Positions 45,197 to 57,962 of a stretch of DNA of 64,000 bases are shown piece by piece. The notes under the pieces were generated by a model. The model worked only from the letters and a program-made list of their open reading frames with translations. It was not told the origin of the DNA and ran no database searches. The position numbers and the translations under genes are program-made. The stretch's first letter is position 1, and the number at the start of each line of letters is the position of its first letter. The DNA comes from Adineta steineri (lineage: Eukaryota > Rotifera > Eurotatoria > Adinetida > Adinetidae), in contig CAJNOI010000038.1 of the NCBI GenBank assembly GCA_905250115.1, positions 124,001 through 188,000 of the forward strand, read 5' to 3'.

Positions 45197-47243
45197 TTAG
45201 AATTTCTCTTCAAAGTATCGAAATTGATAATTCATACAATATTTCCGTATATCTATTTCCATCGACGGTGGACCACAGAAGAAGACACCAACATCATTGG
45301 CCATCGAAGCATTCTCGCCAGATTTAAAACTTTGAAAAAGTTCATTCCAGTTTGGTTGACCGATATGTGTTTTCGATTTTAACGCTGTAAATACATCATG
45401 TCCAGTTATTTGACTCCAAAATTTCGTAATAAGATCCGATGGACTATCACCACTATTTTCATTATATTTTACTCCTGTAAAATGAAGATGAATATCTAGA
45501 AAACGACGTTCATCGACATTCAAACTTAAATAAGTTTCTTGTTCACGTTCAAATTCATGTAGAATATTAAGAAACCATTCAAAATTTTTATGATCACGAT
45601 TTACCCAAATAAAATCGACTTTTTTCATAAAAACGATTTTCTAATATATTTCGTCGATTATAATTATGACCTTGGCAATGTTTGCAAACTATATGCGATG
45701 CACGGAATTGTGCCATAAGACTTTGTAAAATAGATGCATATGGTGTTATACCAATTCCACCACCAATCAGTACAACATGTTTATAATCAAATACACATCG
45801 TGCACATGATGAATACGGTCCTTTAATGATTACTACTTCTGCATCTACTCTTGAGTCTGGTACAATACGTTCGTTATCATCGTCTCCTTCTTCACAATAG
45901 ATTATTTCACGTTCTTGTCGCTCTTCAGCTGTAGCCTGATCAATATTGAGGTCTGCTCGATGAATTATCAGATCATTTTCTACATTCTGAGTATCTGACA
46001 TATCTTTAAAACGTTGATAGACTCATGGTATTCATAAAGTGTGATACGTGGTAAATTGATACTAATATAATCGCCTGCTTTAAAACTAAAACGAAAGTTT
46101 TCTTTGTATAATATAATACTATAAAGAAAATGTTATCAGTATTTTTTACCGAAATTTTTCGGTTGATGAATATATAAACAGATCACATTGGATGGTTCGA
46201 TAGTAACTGATAAAATATATGTACGACCATTGTCTGAAGAATATCGTGTTAGACTTGAATAGATTTTCTCCAATACAAACAAAGTAAATGGTACGATTAT
46301 CCATTTCTGACATCATAAAAGAAAATAATGGTTAAAAAAACTCACGAAAAAAGAAAGAAAGAAGTACTTACCTAAAACACTCTGGCATGAACAATGAGAA
46401 CGATATAAAAGGCAAGATAGAGTAAATGTGTCCAGTAAAAGACCTATAAAGACACTATATAGAGATATTATTCAATAATACATGCATCTATACATGAAAG
46501 TGACCACCACGTCGAATCCATTTTATTGAAGAAATAATAATTATCGCAAGAATGATACACAATATCATTCCGCTGAGTAGTGTAAAACCACCAATCCAGC
46601 CGATATCAGAATATGTGGTAAACTAAAAACAAGCAATAATGATTAAAACGCAAAATAGATGAAACCACCGATTTATCTCACCATAAATGTAGACCATGAG
46701 TGTTCTACAAAAGAAAGAAAAAAAGAAAATTTAGGCTGGCTGGATAGATGTACGTGTGTATAGTTTGACTAACAATAAATTCAATTTCGAACTTACCAGT
46801 ACGTCGTCCGAAATTCGCCATATGTGAAACAGTATGAAGAATAGCTAATACTGTAATAAATCGTTATTGTATATTTAAGCATAAGAATAATCACCAATGT
46901 ACAATTAAAATTCAGTAACATTCCACCAATACGTGCAAATACTATCAGTACATTGGATCTTGTTACTGTCGATCGATACACAATCACATAAAGACAAATA
47001 GTTGACTGTAAATTTTGATCGACTTTTTTCGTAGAAATATGAATACCATTTACGATTGGTAAAAATTTGTTGAACAACACGATATTTCGATGGTTTCATG
47101 TTCATTTCTAAACCGAAGCAATAGTATAAGATCTTTCAATGGGAAAAATACTGTACGGTATAATTCTGCGATGTTGAATTGTCGTTTGCAATAATGGATA
47201 TGCATTTATATTGTTTGCACTTTGACTATGATTTGTATCCATC
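45197..47243 (-). pseudogene. NOX5-like NADPH oxidase, degenerate
   Basis: Exon pieces on the minus strand follow NOX5 order. They are: a heme-helix piece (ARIGGMLLNFNCTLVIILML); LAILHTVSHMANF with two helix-III-type His; GGHFHVFYWTHLLYLAFYIV; KWIIVPFTLFVLEKIYSSL; a FAD-loop start AGDYISINLPRITLYEYH; the NAD site HVVLIGGGIGITPYASILQS; KKVDFIWVNRDHKNFEWF; and the C-terminus GVFFCGPPS...RYFEEKF. Defects: TAG replaces the conserved Trp at the exon end (RVF-stop|KW, 46376-46378); the PFTISS segment of the FAD site is missing; and frames shift before SDTQNVEN and again before KKVDFIW. The membrane part also lacks segments. It cannot make a working oxidase as read. Confidence 0.7.
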
Positions 47244-47750
47244 ATCTTGTGTTACTTACTGTGAATACTAACCTGTAATGAAATGCAACTGATATCAGAC
47301 TTTGAACGTTTTAGTTAAAGCCAGACATCAGGAAAAAACAACATTCATTTTTCTCATATTTATTTGCATGACATATACTGTCTATGACATGAAAAAAAAA
47401 TAAAAGAGCGATATTATTAAAATTTTCAGTTGACACTCGTTGTTGTTATCTTTAAACTGCTATACTGTTTTGTTCTGCTGTTGTTATTAACTGCATAGAC
47501 AGATTTTATTTATTACTCAATCAACATTGATTACTACAGAAAGAAGATAATAAATGAAACTTGTAATTTGTAGAACTCAATACATTGTGCTACTTAGCTG
47601 CTTAGATAGATATATATTAATAGATCCCTGATTGGATCAACTATTGTTCACAATAGTATTTAACATTGCCTTCATGATCTTTCAAGAAGTCGATTTTGAA
47701 TTTAATAATATTTATATATATATATATTACATGTTTATTTTTAAAAAATG

Positions 47751-50700
47751 TTAGTTCTCACAACTATTTAAAAAAACTGACAAATCTCCGGATTTTTGAT
47801 TCGTTACAATCATATCTGGTTTCTTATCATTGTTAAGATCCCCCGATATGAGAAAATAGGGTCCACTTCCAGTTTGATAAAAAAGAGGAGTTTGAAAAAC
47901 TCCATTTCCCATGCCGAGTAAGATGCTAATAGTATTGTCGCCAAAGTTTGCAACTGCCAGATCCAACTTCGTATCATTATTAAAATCAGCAGACGTTATA
48001 GAATATGGAGAGTTACCCGTTGGATAGTTCATGGAGATCTGAAAACTTTTATCACCGTTATTAAGAAGAACGCTGACAGTGTTCTCAACTCGAGTGGCTA
48101 CTGCCAAATCGGGTTTCATATCATTATTAAAATCGCCAGTCGTCAATGCATATGGAAAATCACCAACTACATAGTCTATAGGAGTTTGAAAAGTACCATT
48201 TGTCTGACCAAATAGAATACTAACCGTATTGGTACCAAAATTGCCAACGGCTAAATCCAATTTAGTATCATTATTGAAATCAGATGTTATTACCGAGTAT
48301 GGCCAACTACCAACCATATAATTCATTATTATTGGAAAGCTTCCATTTCCATCATTAATGAGAACACTAATACTATTATTACCGTAGTTAACTACTACCA
48401 GATCTCGTTTGTTATCATTATTAAAGTCATCACAAATCACGGAACATGGTGCTTTTCCAACTGAATAGTCCATTCTAGTGTGAAAAACACCATTCTCATT
48501 GTCTAGTAGAACAGTAATAGTATTGTCAAGGTTGTTCGTTACGACAGCATCCATTTTGTTATTATTATTAAAATTATCCAATACTACAGAAGAGGGTGAT
48601 TCACCAACTATATAGTTCAGTGGAAACTGAAAGATTTCTTTGCCATTTCCAAGTAATATATGAAAAATTCTGTCAAAATCATCAGTGACTACTAGATCTA
48701 ATTTCGTATCATTATTGAAATATCCTGAGACCATAGAAGTTGGCATGTTACCAATTGTATAGTTTATTGCCGCTTGGAGATTCCCGTCCACGATACCAAG
48801 TAGAACACTAATCGTATTGTCGCCTGAATTAGACACTATGAGATCTAGTTTCGTATCATCATTGAAATCACCTAAAATTACAGACTTTGGTAAATATCCG
48901 ACTATATAATTTGTTGGAGTTTGAAAACTTCCATTTCCAATGCCCAAAAGTACACTAGTCGAATTATCCTGAGTATTAACCACTGCCACATCCAGCTTCG
49001 TATCATTATTAAAGTCTCCTGCGATTATTGAAAATGGTATCTTGTCAGTTGCAGAGTTTATATAAGGTTGAAACGTTCCGTTTTTATTTCCTAGTAGAAC
49101 ACTAATGATATTGTAGTTTGCACTAGTTACGACCAGATCCGGTTGATTATCATTATTGAAATCGCCGCATACTATCGATGACGTCGATCCATTCACTGGA
49201 TAATTGATTGGAATGCCAAAAGTACTATTTTCTTCACCAAATAATATAATTACGTTACTGTCGTCATAGTTACTTATTGCTAGGTCTAATTTATTATCAT
49301 TATTGAAATCATTTACTACGAGCGAGGATGGCCTTCTACCAATCGGATAGTTTACAGGATATTGGAACATACCATTTCCCTTATTGAACATAATGCTGAC
49401 CGTGGCGGTACCGAAGTTAGCTACTACCAAATCTATTTTATTGTCATTGTTGAAATCCTTAGCTACCAGAGAAACTGGTCTGTTACCAGCTACATAATTT
49501 ATTGAATTCTGAAAAATACCATTTGCGTTTCCCAGTAAAATACGAATAGTATCGTCACCATAGTGAGATACTGCGAAATCCAATTTATTGTCATTATTAA
49601 AATCCGCAGCAACTGACGCAGACGGTCTGTAACCAATCGGGTAACTTCTCGGATTCTGGAGAGTTCCATCAGCATTGACCGATAGTAGAAGTAGTGCGTT
49701 GTCACCAGAGTTAACTACTCCTACAACTAATTCATTGTTTATCATAAAGTGACCAAGTGCTGCAGCTTGTGGATTATTTCCAGTTGCATAGGTAGTTGAA
49801 GCTTGAAAAGGATGAGTACATACAGATGCTAAGAAAAGAAAATATCAAGATTCATTATCAGTAGTGGTATAACTTTTCAAATGAAAAAAAAAATATCAAA
49901 AAATTGTACCTGCAGTATGAATTTTCGGTCTTGTTCCCAAAACGGAGCCGATAATAATTCCTCCGATGATCAAAGTAAATAAAAAACCGATTGGAATAGC
50001 AAATCTCTTCTTTCGATACCATTGACGTCTAAATATATGTAATGAAAAATCTCATAAAATATATAATAAAAAAACGAAAGATAAAACTTACTGGATTTTT
50101 GGATAAACATAAGCACCTAGATGTAGAAATACTATTTAGTTAAAATAATTAATTGAAAATATTTGAAATACCTTCAAATGGAGGTTCCAATAGGATTTGT
50201 TCTGGTCTAACCTGTTTCAAATGTATGATATAAAGATCAGATGCTGGACTAAATTGTGATTGAACTATCATTTGAGTGCCGGGCAGAAGAAGAACTTCAT
50301 CTTCATTGACGAAATGTGAATGATTACGTATTCTTCGAGCATTAATAGCTTCGACAGAGAATAATGTTCGACTGCCAGTGTTTCCTAAATACATATTATT
50401 TTCAAGAACAGTCATTTCAGTAGTACATGATGAAAATCCCCACCAGACTACGGTGGTACCAGGTGGAAATTTTGTACTCAAATTTTTCGTTACTCCTCGC
50501 CAGACAGACAATGGTGGAATACATGGTAATTTGACTAAGGCAGTTAATAGTAGTTTGAGATATTTAAAATATGGTCGAAGTTTTTCACGACTCTGTTCTT
50601 TGAGAGTACGATTGAGCATTGAATAGAGACTTTCATATGGTTTCTTCCATTCAAGTGTGTAGAGACGAATGGCTGCACTCTCATCAATTGTTAATTCATC

Positions 50701-51147
50701 AAATGGTTTTTCTGGTGTTTCATCGAGAGCCATTTTTATATAGGTTGATAAATCATCAATGATGTTTTCAAGTGAAGCACATGCTTTATAAAGTGGTAAT
50801 AAGGGCTCTTCTGCGTAGTCTAAAATAGGACCAAGATTGCCTTCAATATCATTCATGATATTCATAACAGTCACACTTCCCTTTGAAGAAGTAGCTCCAT
50901 CTACCAATCGATGATTTATTTTCATAGGATTATTTGTGACTGGGAATTGATTTCGTTCAAGAGTTTCTTCATTATTTAAATTCACAGATGGTATCTCATC
51001 TCTATACAACGGATTGGTATTTGTGTTGATTTCTTCTATTAAAACATCTTGATGATTACCTGTCTCTTCGCCATTGAATGTGATTGACATTAGTTCGACT
51101 TGATCATCTCTCGTCGACACTTTATTGCGCTGGACGAAATCCTCCAT
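47751..51147 (-). CDS. Membrane-anchored ART with FG-GAP propeller
   Basis: Four exons, 50172-51147, 50092-50116 (25-nt microexon), 49910-50028 and 47751-49828, join in phases 1, 2 and 1 to 1065 residues without a stop. The ART domain (about 110-320) has R217 (VWRGV), S239 (WWGFSSC) and E282-D-E284 (NEDEVLLLPG). After LEPPFEGAYVYPKIQ come a basic stretch (RQWYRKKR) and one membrane helix (IPIGFLFTLIIGGIIIGSVL). At least a dozen FG-GAP/VCBS repeats follow, each with a DFNNDNKLDLAV calcium-loop core and a VLLGNxNGxFQ strand. The positive-inside rule puts the enzyme in the cytosol and the propeller outside. It probably senses an extracellular ligand or matrix. Confidence 0.88.
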
Positions 51148-52515
51148 TTCTTTTTATTATTCTTTAAATTAATATCGATGCTTTAAAACATATATTTCTA
51201 ATACGATTACTACGTTTTTTACAATTTAAAAAAGAAACAAAAAAAGTGAAATATGTATGTGTCTGCTCTATTATAGTTTACTTACTTATGATGTTTATTA
51301 TTAAATAATGTTTCAGAATGATTATAATCTTAGAAAAATGGATGAATCGTGTAGTCAAACGATATAAACGATAGTATAAAATAAAATAATCATATAAGGA
51401 TTGGATATGTTTTTCTATTTATAACTACACCCATTTCTAAAACATAATTTATTTTCTCTTATATAAATGCGAAGAGAAATAAGCAAGTAGATAAGAAAGA
51501 GTCATGTATGTGACGCACTTCTTTTTCTCATTAATCTATCATAATAATGAGACACGTGTAGGTATAGTTCTGATTTGTAATAAAGATTTCATATATTTCT
51601 TACACAATCAAACTTATGATTTTAATTGTCGTTTCACTTTGGTTAGATAATGACTACATCTACATATACAATAGTTCAATTTTTTAAGTCTTTTAATAAT
51701 AAAAGCACATGTTGTTGATAAAAAATATAGTGATAGGTTATAATACTTTACATCATATCGAATATTTAACGAGCAGTGACGTCGAGCGAAAAAAGAAAAG
51801 AGAGAAAGAAAAAAATCTTAATCGTATGTTTGCAGGTAGCAAAAAAGATTTTTTTTATCTTACCCTCGTTTACTCATCGACTGCAGAATTATCTATATGA
51901 CACATTAAACGACGTAGAAAAGAGAAAATGCGTAATCTCTTCTCATATACAAACAAATGTATCATAATCGTTGTTGAAAAGAAAAGTAGTATTTTATTTT
52001 TGTATTATATTCGAATAGTAGTTTTAAGTTATAAAAATTTTTATATTCTTTCTCATAATCAATGGGTGTCAGTGAGATAAATGTAAAGTTGTATCTTCTC
52101 TTTCTCTACACCGACACTCACACCATCCATGCAAGCTGAACTAAATGCATATATATTTTTGTTAGTATAAAATTCAAAGCACCAAGGAACTTGAAGAAAA
52201 ACAGTGATCGATCGTATTCATATCTTACATGCATATTATTATTTGAGCATATTTTAATATGGGAATTTGTCCGTAAAAGACAATTTTAAGGTGAACATTA
52301 AAAAAGACCTAATTATAACTCTTATGGAATGAGATGGAAAGCATAGATATTTAAAATATTATCTATTTAGAAAACACATACACGAATTTATTGACGACAA
52401 AACCTATTTAGGTGCTGAAACCTTTTAGACTTCATCTTTTGGTGAAAGGTGAACTTCCGTGATATATAAAAAACCTGAAAAAGATTCGTGTCTATTTGAA
52501 AATACAACATAAATC
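51148..52515. other. Spacer with one telomere-like element
   Basis: AT-rich, with no gene supported. 52061-52126 holds a weak pair (CAATGGGTGTCAGTGAG and CACCGACACTCACACCATCC). Confidence 0.45.
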
Positions 52516-55161
52516 TCAATGACGAATTCGTCGTTGCCAAGTCGTCAATGATTCTTTTAATGTTTTTCGGTATAATTCCGATGGAACGACAAATATAATG
52601 AAGACAAGTATCGATGGGGCGAATGAAATGAAATAAGCACAAAGATATAACCAAGGATTTTTAGATATCTTTACACATCCAGATAATAATGAAATGATTA
52701 AACGTGGCATTGATAGAATGGGTAGAATTGCTGGACTAATCACTAATTGTTTATGTTCGCGTAATTGTTCACGAATATGTGCGACGTAACTTCGACTGGT
52801 CTGAGCTAATGATCGTTGTCGAGCAGTTCCAAAAATGATGAATAAAGCAGAAAAGAGATTAACAATAAATGGACCAATAAGATGAATGAAAAGAATGGTT
52901 GTATTATAATATTGGACAACACGAGAATAATTAATTACACACCACCGATGTATTTCTATTATCTTTGTTTCATCCTCCTCGTCTTTTACTTCAAAGTCGA
53001 AAATATTACGATGTAAAGGTTCATGAATGATTGTAGCTGAGATACAAAATGGTAAGATAAATATACTCCGTCGAGCAAGACGTTTACTCTTTTCTTTGTT
53101 GAAATGAACACCTTGATAAACATGAACCGCTCGTTCAATAGCAATACAAGCATTAAGCCATGTATCAAAGTAAAGAAAAAGTTTGAGGAGAGGTTCAATA
53201 AAAATACATCCACTTCGACGAACAGATAAATTAATCGATGAATTCATTTGAGTGAGAAGAACGAACCAAAAATTAATTGTAAACATAGAAATTGTCATAA
53301 GAGTAGTTACTGAAGATGCTAAAAGATATATTCCACATCCAACTTTTCTTGAATTTGCATTTTGAAATGTTAAAAATGACAAAATACTATTAATTAAACC
53401 CATAATAAACATAATTATTGTCAAAGCAACACTTATTTTCACTAATAATGATTGATTCTTCAATGTCATATTTCGATTGATTTCAAAACGTAAAATATCA
53501 TCAAGAGTTATACCAATACCTTTAATTTGAAGATTACATGAACCACCAATAACACATTCATCATGATTTTCAACTAAATAAATAAAACAAAGATTTAAAA
53601 TTTTATCGACTAAAGTTAAGAAGATCTTTGATCAGTTATAACAAAATATATGAAGTGTCACGTAAAACTGTATCAGAACAAGTGAAGTTTGATAATTAAT
53701 ATGCTTTTTGTGCATCAAAGATCTCTGACAAATCATTAATTCTTCACTTTGGAAAAAACATTTGTGAATTTTCGACTCGAAATAACGAAATTTAACATTG
53801 TGTTGCATACTGAGAAAGTCAATTTTTATTGATTAAGTGTGTTTTAACAAGATAAATATCACATGATTTTTGAATTCTTATCACTGTTTATTTGATAGAA
53901 TGCGTAATAAAAACATTCTTTGTCGTTTAAATCTTATAACACGTACATAGTCTAATTGCGTCTCCTTTTCATCTTCGAGAACAATGGGGAAACATGACGC
54001 TAACTATGACGAAAATGTATGAATACTCACTAATACGTTCAACATTAGCATTCGTTAATCCAGACACAATGATTGAAAATGCATTTGTCGTATCTGGAGA
54101 AAATGTTGTGACAACCAATATGTATTTAATATTGACTTGCAAATTGACTGCGAGTCCAAACTGTTCCTGTTCGCAGTTCTCATCATCCTCTAAGATTAAA
54201 TTTACCGATGGATTAAATGGAACAAAACTGTGCTCGTAGATATATCCGTATGTATCGACACTACTGTTACTTGCAATCATATAGAATCCATCTGTAATTA
54301 CACTGATTTGGATAGTTTCATAATAATAGTTTAATTTGTCACATCTTCGAGAATACCTTTGATTATCCGCTGTTAGTACTGATGAATACACCGATTGAAC
54401 AGTTGATGAAGTATCTATTCAAAAAATAACGAACCGATCAGTAGTCTATTCTTAACATATTTAGATAAACTTAAATACTTTTTCGATGTCATTTTTCTTT
54501 CTAATATATATCTACAGAGTGAAGATATGATCTATTTCATTTTAAAATGTTGTATGAACAATGTTGAAACTGAAAATTAGTCTTGAGTACTCTCAAAAGG
54601 TTTTTCAAGTTATCCGAATAAACAGAAAAGTCTGAGTTTTATGAATAATCTATGATAATATTGATAATGAACTTTCAAAGATCTTCAATAGATACTCACT
54701 TAGACGTTCGAGAGTAACATTGTTGGAACCAAACACAATGATGGAAAATGTTCCTGTTATATTTGGATGATATGTCGTCACCACTAATATGTATTCAGTA
54801 TTGATCTCAAGGTCAACTGTCAATCTAAATTAATTGTTACGGCAACTATTATCATTTGTTGAGATCAAATTTTTTAATGTATTGAATGGATGGAAATAAT
54901 TTTTGTACATAGCACCAGTTGTATCGATACTGCTATTGCTAGCAAAAGTATAATAGCCACTTTCATTTACATTAATTTGTATTGCTTCGTAATAGGTTGG
55001 AAGATCGCAGCCATTTTGCGAAAACATTGAATGGTTATCTGTTAATGCTGATGAATAAATCGATTGAACGACAAATGCAGTATCTATTCAATAGAAAACA
55101 ATTCAATCAAAATTCATAGGACTTCAAAAGATCTAAACAGTTTTGTATGTTGTTTTTTTCT

Positions 55162-55201
55162 TGAAGGTGTTATAAGCGTGTCACATCTACGCTCACACCA
55201 T
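55162..55201. repeat. Telomere-like element in receptor intron
   Basis: TTCTTGAAGGTGTTATAAGC and CTACGCTCACACC form a short, degenerate pair between two X-unit exons. Confidence 0.45.
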
Positions 55202-56009
55202 TTTTCTTCTTGATTACAATTCTGCATTTTGGATATTTATTAACTCACACGTCTATATGGAAATTTGTTACAAAAACAGTAAATACAACGATTGATTTAT
55301 TTGGAAGTATCATATTAAAATGTATCTACAACGTCGGATATGTTTTCTTCTATAAAATTTAAAGAGAAAATATTCGTATATTTAAACCATTTCGTATTTC
55401 AATCATGAGTTTATATCGCCACAATGTTCATCATGTGAAAATTCTTTTTTAAAACAACAATCTCTATTGAATCGGGAACTTTTCCAGATTTTTGATGAAT
55501 ACTAAATGAAAATGAAGTATGCCTAGATTTTCTATGTTTTGTACTTCTGCTCTAACATTTATAAAAATCATGATAGACACTCACTTAGACGCTCGAAAGT
55601 GACATTATTTAAACCAGACACAGCAATTGAGAATGCTCCTGTTACATTTGGATTAGACGTTGTCACAACCAATATATTCGCAATATTGGACTGTAGAAAA
55701 GTTCCAATCTCGAACTGATGTTGACCGAAACTGTTATCATTCTCCATAATTAAATTTATAGATGGACCGGATGGATAAAAATTGTCTGTGTATATATAAG
55801 CATATGTATCGATACTGCTGTTGCTATTAAATCTATAATAGTCACTCTCATCGACATTCACTTGTATGGCTTCATAATAGTAGTTTGAACGATCACAACT
55901 AGTACGAGAATATATTGGATTTTTTTCTGTTAATTCTGACGAATAGATTGATTGAACAACAGATGAATTGTCTATTCAATAAAAACAAATCAATCAAAAT
56001 TTGTAAAAC

Positions 56010-56073
56010 CATCTTGAGGGTGGATGTGAGTGGGGTATTATATATTGATATCGTACCCACACCTACACTCTCA
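56010..56073. repeat. Telomere-like element in receptor intron
   Basis: CCATCTTGAGGGTGGATGTG, spacer, then GTACCCACACCTACACTCTC, between the NHL exon and the first X unit. Confidence 0.65.
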
Positions 56074-57615
56074 AATAAAACATTAAGCAAGAAAACCTCT
56101 TTCGTAAATTTTCTCAATCATAGCAAGATTCAAATATCACACAAAAATGATCTTTTATACTAAGTTAATTTCGAAGATAAATGAATGAAATTCTTTCTAA
56201 ATCTTCGTTGAATTCAACGAGTGAATATAAAATTTCAATGGAAAATAGATTTGTTATTTTGATTGAAATTATTTTTTGAACTTACTACAAGAATTTAATA
56301 AGAAATCAAACTTTTAAATGCGTTGATTGGAGTGATCAAGAATAAATATGTTTCCATAAATGTCGAAACTAAGAGTTATTGGAAGGGATAATTGATTGGA
56401 TTGTGATCCTTGTCCACTACATCCAATTATACATTGAATATGATTTGATCCTGATCGAATTATACGATGATTCCATTGATCGACACTAAAGAGATTTTTA
56501 TCCGCATCTAATACAATTCCAGATGGACAAAAGAGTGAAATAATGTCATTTGATGATCCTCGTCCAACTATTGTTATTCCATTTAATTCTCCGGATTTAA
56601 ATAGTTGAATTCGATTATTGTCACAATCTGCCACATATAAATCAAAGTTTAAATCAACAAAGATACCTCGTGGATATGAAAGTTCATTTGAAGCATAACC
56701 ACTAATACCTGTTCCAGCTACAGTTGTTGTTATCATTTCACTATCATTTAACCACCTTTTCACAATTTTATGATCAAAAATCATTGAACAATATAAAGTA
56801 TCATTAATATCGATAAAAAGACCAGAACATTCCGAATCAACATTCATGACATTAACAGAACTATTTGTATTTGATATCAATTTATCAACTCGACCATTTG
56901 AATCACCACTATCATAATAAATATCACCATTATTTGTAACGAAGATGGACAATGATTCGTCGAAATTGACATTAACAACTTTGTTTGGATTACTACTATT
57001 GTTATTCCACATTAAGATTTGTTTCTTCTCTTGGTTAACTGTATAAATTGTATTGTTCGTATTGATAAAAAGAGCGAAAGGATATTGCCCAAGTATTGTT
57101 TCATTAGTAAAAGTAATTCCAAAAGGATTCCAAGCTGGTGTTGGACAAAACTTTGATTGATTAAATGAAGATGCTAAAATAAAAAGTTTCTCGAAATAAT
57201 TTGTCTCTTCAAACGAATATTTTTCTGAAAAAATAAACACATTTTAAAATAGTTAATTTATGAAACATTGTCAAATTGACTAAACCATTAAAATAATTAA
57301 TATTTTAGGAAATATCTGATTTGATTAAATGAGAAATTTTTTATTTAACATCTTTATAGAATATTTCTTTACGTTCTCATCTTTGTTTAATCGAATCAAT
57401 TGATTATCTATCAGAAAAATTCAACAGAATAACGTTTGATTATTCTCTTGAAATTCGATTAGATGTTCTTCGTTTTTCCTACTTTAAACTTTTTACAACT
57501 ATATTCTTATCAATATACTCCAACGTCTAATCATCTATATTTCTATACTTATCACACTATTCCTTAATCTAAACCTATATTTGTCTATCTCTGAACTAAT
57601 CATTGTATCTTTTTA

Positions 57616-57669
57616 GAGGGTCTAGGCGTGGGTACGAATAAAATAGAATACTCAAACCCACATCCATCA
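57616..57669. repeat. Telomere-like element in receptor first intron
   Basis: AGAGGGTCTAGGCGTGGGTA, a spacer beginning CGAATAAAATAGAAT, then CAAACCCACATCC. The spacer resembles the one at 11818-11898 (GAATAAAATGAATGG). Confidence 0.55.
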
Positions 57670-57962
57670 GAGAGATTAAAACAATAGTTCGAGTCTGACC
57701 GAAGGATTCTCTCGATGTAAACAAAATGCTTTACTTGGTGAAATTTTACTGATCAAATGGGTTCTGCTCAATAATCTTTATTTAATAGTTTTTATGAAAA
57801 TCTAAGAACAGATCAATAAACTCTCGTAACTCTAATTCACATCATTTTAAGTTAAGTAGGATAAAAAGAGATGATTGATAAGTAATAATAATGATTACCT
57901 GATATTTCATTGATCATAACTAACAGAATCATGAGGAAAATGTTGAAATTGTTCTTCGTCAT

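Larger units (their letters stand above)
52516..57962 (-). pseudogene. NHL-X-X-X-7TM receptor with two in-frame stops
   Basis: Seven minus-strand exons parallel the 24.8-33.6-kb receptor: 57899-57962 (signal peptide MTKNNFNIFLMILLVMINEI), 56286-57173 (NHL), 55585-55971, 54700-55083 and 54031-54414 (three X units), and 52516-53573 (7TM, ERA motif in NACIAIERAV). All junctions are phase 1 and total 3165 nt. Two TAA codons interrupt it. One is at 56314-56316, where the paralogue has Gln in RIQKF. The other is at 54830-54832, where sister units have Gln before Phe. All splice sites and the 7TM frame remain intact. It is either a young pseudogene, or the stops are bypassed by splicing (each exon is symmetric), or they are assembly errors. 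Confidence 0.72.
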
